Assembly (NCBI GenBank): GCA_944363685.1
Contig: CALVUV010000022.1
Span: 1-14,119, forward strand
Source of the DNA: an uncultured Bacilli bacterium
GTDB lineage: Bacteria; Bacillota_I; Bacilli_A; RF39; UBA660
Reading direction: 5' to 3'
DNA: 14,119 nucleotides
Of the stretch, positions 1 to 4,410 are shown piece by piece; the stretch's first letter is position 1, and the number at the start of each line of letters is the position of its first letter. The position numbers and the translations under genes are program-made. The notes under the pieces were generated by a model that ran no database searches, was not told the origin of the DNA, and saw nothing but the letters and a program-made list of their open reading frames with translations.

Positions 1-50
1 CTTTCTATTTCTAATTCTTGTGTAATAATCTTAATCACTACAAACACCAT
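1..50 (-). CDS. N-terminal fragment of a leftward gene, product unknown
   Basis: A reading frame opens leftward from ATG at 50-48 and stays open to the window edge. Only about 16 residues are visible (MVFVVIKIITQELEIE). A purine-rich AAAGAAAGG lies directly against this ATG, which is too close for an ideal ribosome binding site. The GTG codons at 47-45 or 38-36 may therefore be the true start. The region around the start can fold into a hairpin (48-67). Too little is visible to name a product. Confidence 0.4.
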   Translation of the reverse strand, partial: MVFVVIKIITQELEIE

Positions 51-67
51 CCTTTCTTTTAAGGATG
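48..67 (-). promoter_or_regulatory. Hairpin covering the ribosome binding site and start of the edge gene
   Basis: CATCCTT at 48-54 and AAGGATG at 61-67 are perfect 7-base inverted repeats with a 6-base loop. In the leftward transcript one arm contains the AAGG binding site and the ATG, so the fold would hide translation initiation. It is not followed by a T-run, so it is not a terminator. Its function is inferred. Confidence 0.3.
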
Positions 68-107
68 ACTTTTTAATAGAACTTCCAAGCAAACACGTGG
101 AGTTCGA
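61..107 (+). pseudogene. Decayed tRNA-Gly(TCC)-like sequence, opposite in orientation to the intact tRNA-Gly
   Basis: Two 9-base blocks match the nearby intact tRNA-Gly exactly and in the same order. CTTCCAAGC at 82-90 is the anticodon loop with TCC plus the start of the 3' stem. GGAGTTCGA at 99-107 is the T-stem and T-loop. In both copies the blocks are 8 bases apart. Upstream, GGATG (63-67) and TTTAAT (72-77) also resemble the acceptor and D-arm, but about 9 bases are missing between acceptor and anticodon. The bases after the T-loop no longer close the T-stem or acceptor stem. It looks like a degenerate inverted copy. The alternative is an antisense or mimic element in the leader of the leftward edge gene. 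Confidence 0.55.
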
Positions 108-111
108 CAAA

Positions 112-138
112 CAAAAAATCATCTCAATATGAGATGAT
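112..138 (-). terminator. Rho-independent terminator of the tRNA-Gly transcript
   Basis: Perfect 9-base stem (118-126 with 130-138) and a 3-base loop. Read leftward it is followed by a run of six T. It lies about 40 bases past the 3' end of the leftward tRNA-Gly. Confidence 0.8.
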
Positions 139-150
139 ATCTATCGTAAA

Positions 151-169
151 TGTTCGAAAAGTTCGAACA
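151..169. repeat. Palindrome between tRNA-Gly and its terminator
   Basis: TGTTCGAA (151-158) and TTCGAACA (162-169) form a perfect 8-base inverted repeat around AAG. In the tRNA precursor it would fold as a hairpin 11 bases after the CCA end. It could be a processing signal or a protein-binding site; nothing in the sequence decides between them. Confidence 0.4.
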
Positions 170-179
170 GAAACGTCAC

Positions 180-253
180 TGGAGCGGATGAGGAGAATCG
201 AACTCCCGTAGTCAGCTTGGAAGGCTGAGGTTCTACCATTAAACTACATCCGC
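180..253 (-). tRNA. tRNA-Gly(TCC)
   Basis: Read leftward from 253, the 7-base acceptor stem GCGGATG pairs with CATCCGC. The anticodon stem TCAGC/GCTGA encloses the loop CTTCCAA, giving anticodon TCC (reads GGA and probably other Gly codons). The T-arm GGGAG-TTCGATT-CTCCT closes with one G-T pair. The discriminator is T and CCA is encoded (182-180). The total is 74 bases. Promoter and terminator are both visible, so it appears to be transcribed on its own or with readthrough from the HTH gene upstream. Confidence 0.95.
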
Positions 254-261
254 AAATTTGT

Positions 262-281
262 CTGTCAATTAATATTGACAG
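262..281. repeat. 20-base palindrome at the tRNA-Gly transcription start
   Basis: CTGTCAAT (262-269) and ATTGACAG (274-281) are perfect inverted repeats around TAAT. The site begins about 5 bases downstream of the -10 box and covers the predicted start point. It is either an operator or a 5' leader hairpin. The adjacent HTH regulator is an obvious candidate ligand, but this is inference. Confidence 0.45.
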
Positions 282-286
282 TTATA

Positions 287-315
287 ATTATATGAAAAGA
301 TTTTATAAATGTCAA
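287..315 (-). promoter_or_regulatory. Sigma-A promoter of tRNA-Gly
   Basis: Leftward -35 TTGACA (315-310), 17-base spacer, -10 TATAAT (292-287). Both boxes match consensus fully, as expected for a strong stable-RNA promoter. The predicted start is near 280. Confidence 0.85.
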
Positions 316-323
316 TGCTTTTT

Positions 324-782
324 TTACATTTTTACAGTTATATTTTCTTTTCTCTTACCACCACATACTAAATTAAGTGGAATATGGTATGTTTTTGCAA
401 GAATAACTAATTTATTTGTAGGTATTCTTGTCTTACCATCTTCATAATATGAATAACTAGATTGTCTAATATTTAAAACATCTGCAAATTCCTTTTGCGT
501 TTTTCTAAGTCTTAGGCGATATCTTTTTAGTTGCTCTCCAATAAATTTTTGTGTTATATCCTTGTCATATATAACCTCTCTTTTATCAGGTGTTAATTCT
601 AACATATACTCTACATTGGTATGGAAAAACCTGGCTAGTTTAACTACTTTTTCAATTGGAAAGTTGACATCTCCTAATTCCCACATTGCATAAGTGGTTC
701 TTTTAACACCTAGAAATTTAGCAACTTCGTATTGTTTTAAATCATGATCTTCTCTTAAATCTCTAATTTTCCCAAACTGCAT
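324..782 (-). CDS. Transcriptional regulator with two tandem Cro/C1-type HTH domains
   Basis: A 152-residue cytoplasmic DNA-binding protein. Residues about 6-61 and 82-139 are each a complete HTH_3 (XRE/Cro) domain. The first contains LKQYEVAKFLGVKRTTYAMWE and the second TQKEFADVLNIRQSSYSYYE. I chose ATG at 782 because AAGGTGG lies 5 bases upstream; a GTG at 791 would overlap that site. The gene is divergent from the exporter operon, with a 123-base shared intergenic region, so it is a plausible repressor or activator of the bacteriocin genes and of itself. Family members without other domains generally bind DNA as dimers; here the two domains could form an internal pseudo-dimer. No ligand domain, metal site or peptide-binding TPR region is visible. 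There is no terminator between it and tRNA-Gly downstream. Confidence 0.85.
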   Translation of the reverse strand: MQFGKIRDLREDHDLKQYEVAKFLGVKRTTYAMWELGDVNFPIEKVVKLARFFHTNVEYMLELTPDKREVIYDKDITQKFIGEQLKRYRLRLRKTQKEFADVLNIRQSSYSYYEDGKTRIPTNKLVILAKTYHIPLNLVCGGKRKENITVKM

Positions 783-832
783 CTTTACCACCTTAACTTT
801 ATTTTATTACAGTCATTGAAATATAAAGAGAT

Positions 833-861
833 TTGTCAAGATAACTGATAAATAAAATAAT
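833..861 (+). promoter_or_regulatory. Promoter of the exporter/bacteriocin operon, sharing its -35 with a leftward -35
   Basis: The rightward -35 TTGTCA (833-838), 17-base spacer and -10 AATAAT (856-861) each match consensus at five of six bases. The same bases read leftward give a perfect TTGACA (839-834) pointing at the HTH gene, although no good -10 stands at normal spacing on that strand. Overlapping divergent -35 boxes would make the two promoters compete. Confidence 0.5.
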
Positions 862-900
862 TTTTAGAGCAAAAAAAAAGTTATTGTTAATTATTATAGT

Positions 901-908
901 AGGAGGTG
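901..908 (+). promoter_or_regulatory. Full-consensus ribosome binding site of the exporter gene
   Basis: AGGAGGTG is a full match to the 16S rRNA tail. The only standard start codon nearby in frame, GTG 906-908, lies inside it. Codons at normal spacing are ATA (912-914) and ATA (915-917). This site therefore argues for an unusual start. Confidence 0.75.
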
Positions 909-3026
909 TTAATAATAAAAAGGTTAAAATTAAAATATCAAGAAAGTACTTATGACTGTGGAATAAGCTCTTTACTATCAATATTAAGGTATTATAAATG
1001 TAATGTTACAAGAAGCTATTTAGAAAAGATTAGTTTAACAACTAAAGAAGGAAGCACAATGTACGGACTTATGATAGCAGCCAAAAATTTAGGTTTTAAT
1101 AGTTATGGAGTTAATGGTACTATTAGTACTATAAATAATAAAAATACCCCGTTTATTGCTCATTTAAAACTTAAAGATAATGTATTCCATTATGTAATAA
1201 TTACAAAAATAACCCCTAAAAAAATAATTATTAAAGATCCTAGTGTTGGAATAAAAAAAATTACTTTAGAAGAATTTAATGAAATCACTACAAATAACTA
1301 TCTTTTTATTGAAAAGACTATTAATATAAAAAAACTTAATAATATAGATATTATAAAAAAAACATTAACTAATCTTATAATAAAAAGAAAGAAAACCATA
1401 ATAGTTATTATATTTCTAATTTGTTTTTCTCTTTGTTTAGAACTTTTAAACATATTTTCATTAAAAGTAATTTTAAATAATGCTATCATTATAGAATCAA
1501 TCAATAACCTATTAATATTACTTTCAACATTTTTAATACTTCTAATATTAAAAAATATACTTGCATTTATAATTAATATACATATTAATAAACTTATTGC
1601 AAAATTCAGTTATAAACTTAAGCTTGCACTAATTAATCACTTATTAACACTTCCAAATATATATTATCAAACTAAAGAAAGGGGCGTTGTTATATCTCTA
1701 TTTAATGATATTGATATTTTTACAGAATACTTTATTTCATCAATTTTAACAGTTACAAACAGTGTATTCATATTAAGTTTCATCTATATTTATTTTCTAA
1801 ATTTAAGTTCACTTATGTCAATAGTATTACTCATAAGTAATCTCTTGTTATTCGCATTTATTTGGTTACAAAGAAAAGTAAGTATTTCAAATTTAGAAAT
1901 ATATTACCAGACAAAAAATAATTATGATAATAAAATTCAACAAATAATTACTAATAATGAAAAAATAAAAGGTTTAAACTTAGAAAAGATAATGGCAAAA
2001 AAATTTTCAAAAGTAATGGGAAATAATATAGAGGCTAGTTATAGAATCAATAGATACAAACAATTTATAACTACCATACTTAATTCTTTAGAAGGAGTAT
2101 CCTATCTTTTAATTTTAGGTATTAGTGGTATTTTATTAATTACTACTAACAATATTACTCTTACTACTTTTATTTTAATAGAAAGCTTCATCTTCATGAC
2201 TTTAAAAAATGCTGAAGCGCTTATTTTAGTAATTTTTAAATATCAAGAATGTCTTAAAATAAAAGAAAGATTAGAAGATATATTCTCATTACAGAAAGAA
2301 GTCTTGTTACCTTCAAATTATAATTATCCATTACATAACTTATCTATCATAATTAAAAATCTATCTTTTAAATATGTTGATGGCAATAATATTGATAAAG
2401 CTACTAGTAAAACAGATAATCTTATACTAGACAATATTAATATTAAAATAAATCCTAAAGATAAAATATTTATTTATGGTAATTCAGGTAGTGGTAAAAG
2501 TACTTTAGTAAAACTATTAGGAAGATACTTACCAGTTGAATACAATCATATAAAGATAGGTGGTATTGATATAACTCATTATAATTTAGCAGATCTAAGA
2601 AATATAATTACTTATATACCTAATGATGAAATGTTAAGTAATGGTAATTTAAAAGATAATATTTATCTTGGGAGGAAACCTTTTATTAACTTAAATCAAT
2701 TATTAAAAATGACAGGTGTTAAACACCTCTTAAATGATAAAGAATATAATATGGATACAATTATTTATGATAATGGAGAAAATCTAAGCAAAGGAGAAAA
2801 AAGTAGAATTAGTTTAGCACAGGGTTTATTCAAACCTAGTGAAGTATTTATTTTAGATGAATGTCTTAGTAATGTAGATACTTCGCTAGAAAAAGAAATT
2901 TTAGAAAACATCTTAAACTATTATAAAGATAAAATTATTATTTACATTTCGCATCGCCTTACAAATAAAAATTTATTTAATAGAGTCTTTTATTTAGATA
3001 AAGGAAAATGCTATGAGAAATTTTAA
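906..3026 (+). CDS. Peptidase C39-containing ABC exporter (PCAT), bacteriocin maturation and secretion
   Basis: A membrane exporter that cuts double-glycine leaders and pumps the mature peptide out using ATP. Numbering is from GTG 906 (706 residues). Residues 10-135 form a C39 cysteine peptidase with oxyanion Gln12, catalytic Cys18 (TYDCG), His95 (FHYVI) and Asp111 (KDPSVG), all present. Residues about 163-440 hold about six membrane segments. The ATPase has Walker A GNSGSGKST (525-533), signature LSKGE (627-631), Walker B VFILDE (647-652) and the switch His683. The Q-loop Gln is replaced by Asn573 (YIPNDE). The length is normal for the family, so it looks functional. The start is uncertain: GTG 906 sits inside the ribosome binding site, and ATA at 912 or 915 may be used. 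The next gene overlaps by 14 bases, and substrates are encoded just downstream. Confidence 0.93.
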   Translation: MLIIKRLKLKYQESTYDCGISSLLSILRYYKCNVTRSYLEKISLTTKEGSTMYGLMIAAKNLGFNSYGVNGTISTINNKNTPFIAHLKLKDNVFHYVIITKITPKKIIIKDPSVGIKKITLEEFNEITTNNYLFIEKTINIKKLNNIDIIKKTLTNLIIKRKKTIIVIIFLICFSLCLELLNIFSLKVILNNAIIIESINNLLILLSTFLILLILKNILAFIINIHINKLIAKFSYKLKLALINHLLTLPNIYYQTKERGVVISLFNDIDIFTEYFISSILTVTNSVFILSFIYIYFLNLSSLMSIVLLISNLLLFAFIWLQRKVSISNLEIYYQTKNNYDNKIQQIITNNEKIKGLNLEKIMAKKFSKVMGNNIEASYRINRYKQFITTILNSLEGVSYLLILGISGILLITTNNITLTTFILIESFIFMTLKNAEALILVIFKYQECLKIKERLEDIFSLQKEVLLPSNYNYPLHNLSIIIKNLSFKYVDGNNIDKATSKTDNLILDNINIKINPKDKIFIYGNSGSGKSTLVKLLGRYLPVEYNHIKIGGIDITHYNLADLRNIITYIPNDEMLSNGNLKDNIYLGRKPFINLNQLLKMTGVKHLLNDKEYNMDTIIYDNGENLSKGEKSRISLAQGLFKPSEVFILDECLSNVDTSLEKEILENILNYYKDKIIIYISHRLTNKNLFNRVFYLDKGKCYEKF

Positions 3027-3408
3027 TAGAAATAATTTACTTAACTTTTTTACTTTCTTTATACTAGTATTAGTTATTATGTTTTTATACTATCTTCTAA
3101 AATTTAAAATTTGGACTTATAAATCTTACTCTATTATTAAAGATAATAATTATACATATCAAGTAATTGTTCCAACTACTCAAAAGAATTTATTTTTCGA
3201 TAATAATTATTTATATTTTAATAATGAAAAATATACTTATGAAATTATAAATTATGATACTGTAGATAAAAATATCATTTTTACTTTAGAGTTTAATAAA
3301 AAAATTGAAAGTAAAAATAACATAGAGACCATAACAATTCAAGATGTTAAAAAAACTTTATTTAGTTTGATTATTGATTGTTGGAGGGATAATGAAAAGA
3401 CTAAATGA
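3013..3408 (+). CDS. Small membrane-anchored accessory protein of the exporter (mini HlyD-like)
   Basis: 131 residues: a short basic N-terminus, one membrane segment (about 11-29), then an extracytoplasmic domain rich in beta-strand-forming residues, ending in a hydrophobic tail (TLFSLIIDCW). ATG 3013 has AAGGA 7 bases upstream and overlaps the end of the exporter gene by 14 bases. Its last 17 bases overlap the first precursor-peptide gene. Class II bacteriocin exporters usually need a membrane-fusion-type accessory protein of several hundred residues with coiled coils. This protein has the same topology and position but no coiled coil, so it would be a much reduced version. I infer the role from topology and context; there is no motif I can match firmly. 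A membrane-bound immunity protein is the main alternative. Confidence 0.6.
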   Translation: MRNFNRNNLLNFFTFFILVLVIMFLYYLLKFKIWTYKSYSIIKDNNYTYQVIVPTTQKNLFFDNNYLYFNNEKYTYEIINYDTVDKNIIFTLEFNKKIESKNNIETITIQDVKKTLFSLIIDCWRDNEKTK

Positions 3409-3541
3409 TAATGAATTAAAAAAGATAAAAGGTAAAGAAGCATCATTAGGGTTGGTAATAGGTGTATCTGCTTTAGTAGCATTCTTAGTAGGTGTAATTA
3501 GTGGCATTACTAATCCAGAACCATGTGGAGGTGAAAAATGA
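3392..3541 (+). CDS. Bacteriocin precursor peptide 1, hydrophobic, atypical Gly-Lys cleavage site
   Basis: 49 residues. The leader MKRLNDNELKKIKGK fits the double-glycine leader pattern: Leu at -12, Glu at -8, Leu at -7, Ile at -4 and Gly at -2. The -1 residue is Lys instead of Gly, Ala or Ser. The predicted core of 34 residues begins EASLGLVIG, is strongly hydrophobic, contains a GxxxG motif (GVISG, residues 34-38) and ends NPEPCGGEK with a single Cys. GGAGGG (3383-3388) lies 3 bases before ATG. The gene overlaps the accessory gene by 17 bases, and its stop shares bases with the start of peptide 2 (ATGA). The near-identical leader, the C39 exporter upstream and the GxxxG motif support a subunit of a two-peptide bacteriocin. 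A secreted pheromone is the alternative. Confidence 0.82.
   Translation: MKRLNDNELKKIKGKEASLGLVIGVSALVAFLVGVISGITNPEPCGGEK
3527..3533 (+). promoter_or_regulatory. Ribosome binding site of precursor peptide 2, inside precursor peptide 1
   Basis: GGAGGTG, 4 bases before ATG 3538, is also the sequence coding the CGG of the PEPCGGEK tail of peptide 1. The C-terminus of peptide 1 is therefore partly constrained by the need to start peptide 2. Confidence 0.8.
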
Positions 3542-3711
3542 AAAGATTAAATAACAAAGAGTTAAAGGAAATAAAAGGTGGTAGTAGTAGCTTAACTAGT
3601 TCAATGATTAATTACATTGGTGATTTAATTGATATTTTAATATCAGCAGGCAGAAAATTAGGTTCCTCAATAAGAAGAATAGGAAGTGGTAATGCTTGTC
3701 CATTAGATTAA
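3538..3711 (+). CDS. Bacteriocin precursor peptide 2, cationic amphipathic, classical Gly-Gly leader
   Basis: 57 residues. Leader MKRLNNKELKEIKGG differs from the peptide 1 leader at only four of 15 positions and has the canonical Gly-Gly. The predicted 42-residue core starts SSSLTSSM, runs through an amphipathic helix-like stretch with GxxxG (GRKLG, residues 38-42) and a basic SSIRRIG part, and ends GNACPLD with one Cys. Translation is coupled to peptide 1 by a 4-base overlap and a strong internal ribosome binding site, suggesting about equal amounts of both. A hydrophobic partner plus a cationic amphipathic partner, each with GxxxG, is the usual pattern of class IIb bacteriocins. No lanthionine, radical-SAM or cyclisation enzyme is nearby, so the peptides are probably unmodified apart from possible disulfide bonding. 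Confidence 0.87.
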   Translation: MKRLNNKELKEIKGGSSSLTSSMINYIGDLIDILISAGRKLGSSIRRIGSGNACPLD

Positions 3712-3818
3712 AAGCCATTTTGAAAAAAACATTTTTAATTATCTTAGAAACAATTTTTATAATTTTTGTTTACAATTTAGGAATGTTTTTTGGAAAAACT
3801 TTGGTTTATTTGCTTTAA
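3696..3818 (+). CDS. Possible 40-residue hydrophobic membrane peptide, candidate immunity peptide
   Basis: A reading frame from TTG 3696 gives 40 residues: a basic start (MSIRLKAILKK), then one long hydrophobic stretch and a tail NLGMFFGKTLVYLL containing GxxxG (GMFFG). AGGAAG (3681-3686) stands 9 bases before this TTG. The gene would overlap peptide 2 by 16 bases, matching the overlapping style of this operon. A second TTG at 3720 would give 32 residues but has no binding site. Bacteriocin operons normally encode a small membrane immunity protein and no other candidate is present except the accessory gene. The start codon and expression are uncertain, so chance remains possible in DNA this AT-rich. 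Confidence 0.42.
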   Translation: MSIRLKAILKKTFLIILETIFIIFVYNLGMFFGKTLVYLL

Positions 3819-3843
3819 AAACGTAAAAAGATGTAAAAAAATG

Positions 3844-3872
3844 TTGTATATCAAGCGTTAAGGTGTTATAAT
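3844..3872 (+). promoter_or_regulatory. Promoter of rpsU
   Basis: -35 TTGTAT (3844-3849), 17-base spacer, -10 TATAAT (3867-3872) with the extended TG at 3864-3865. No clear terminator is visible between the bacteriocin genes and this promoter, so readthrough into rpsU is possible. Confidence 0.8.
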
Positions 3873-3908
3873 CAGTTGTAGAAAAAAGCGAAGGGAGGGA
3901 TAGTAGTT

Positions 3909-4112
3909 ATGGCACAAGTTCAAGTAAAAAACGGAAATTTAGATTATGCAATTAAAAGATATAAACAAAAACTTGCAAAAAGTGGTGTCCCTTCTGAAGC
4001 TAAAAAACACGACGCATATGATAAACCAGGAGTTAGAAGAAGAAAGGCTAAAAAAGAAGCCATTAAAAATGCTCGTAAAAATGAACGTAAGAGAAGAAGA
4101 GAAAGAGACTAA
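3909..4112 (+). CDS. rpsU: 30S ribosomal protein bS21
   Basis: 67 residues, very basic, with the family pattern: short N-terminal strand (VQVKNGNLDYAIKRYK), Lys-rich middle and a C-terminal RRRKAKKEA to NERKRRRERD helix. bS21 sits on the 30S platform and helps early initiation by supporting mRNA start-site contacts. The length is normal for Bacillota. AGGGAGGG (3892-3899) lies 9 bases before the ATG. The gene is a single-gene transcription unit with its own promoter and a terminator whose stem overlaps its stop codon. In many Bacillota rpsU stands near yqeY and the yqfC-yqfD cluster; yqeY is not seen here. Confidence 0.95.
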   Translation: MAQVQVKNGNLDYAIKRYKQKLAKSGVPSEAKKHDAYDKPGVRRRKAKKEAIKNARKNERKRRRERD

Positions 4113-4131
4113 ACAATTTAGTTTCTTTTTT
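4105..4131 (+). terminator. Rho-independent terminator of rpsU, overlapping its stop codon
   Basis: 9-base stem (4105-4113 with 4117-4125, one G-T pair), CAA loop, then six T (4126-4131). The left arm includes the last codons and TAA stop of rpsU, so terminating ribosomes may affect folding. Confidence 0.8.
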
Positions 4132-4167
4132 CTTTATAATTAACATAAACTTTATTAGGTGAAGTCT

Positions 4168-4410
4168 ATGTTAGTTAGAAATTTATATAATTTTCTTGAT
4201 CCTTCTTCATTTCATATTGATATTTATGATAATAAAATTCATATATGCAATTACAAGAGAATAATATCTCTAGGTAGTTCTAAAATAATTATTAAAACTA
4301 ATGACAAGAAAGTATCACTAATAGGTAATAATTTTTCTTTAAATAAACTTGCAGATAATGAAATATTAATAATTGGCAATTTAGAAAGTTTAGAGATTAA
4401 AGATGAATAG
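4168..4410 (+). CDS. yqfC: YabP/YqfC-family sporulation protein
   Basis: 80 residues from ATG 4168, chosen because AGGTG (4157-4161) is 6 bases upstream; the in-frame GTG 4159 overlaps that site. The small beta-rich sequence matches the YabP/YqfC family, with repeated hydrophobic strands around SLGSSKIIIKTNDKKVSLIG. In spore formers yqfC is expressed in the mother cell under sigma-E and pairs with yqfD; its biochemical role is not settled. The gene overlaps yqfD by 8 bases, confirming the pair. A TATAAT (4135-4140) stands upstream without a convincing -35. A CATAAACT (4144-4151) only weakly resembles a sigma-E -10, so I do not call a promoter. Confidence 0.82.
   Translation: MLVRNLYNFLDPSSFHIDIYDNKIHICNYKRIISLGSSKIIIKTNDKKVSLIGNNFSLNKLADNEILIIGNLESLEIKDE

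Noticed and set aside
82..223. Attachment-site pair of an element integrated at tRNA-Gly
   Set aside because: Attachment duplications lie in the same orientation; here the tRNA-like blocks are inverted, and no integrase gene is present.
799..981. Leftward 60-residue open frame across the HTH-exporter gap
   Set aside because: It runs antisense over the exporter promoter, binding site and first codons, and is hydrophobic only because the DNA is AT-rich.
1298..1504. Leftward 68-residue open frame inside the exporter gene
   Set aside because: Antisense shadow of a membrane-spanning region of a clear gene.
3785..3799. GTTTTT-TGG-AAAAAC hairpin as terminator of the bacteriocin operon
   Set aside because: Only A-T pairs apart from one, not followed by a T-run, and it lies inside the candidate immunity frame.
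3946..4143. Rightward 65-residue frame overlapping rpsU
   Set aside because: Shifted-frame shadow of the Lys-rich rpsU sequence; rpsU itself is unmistakable.
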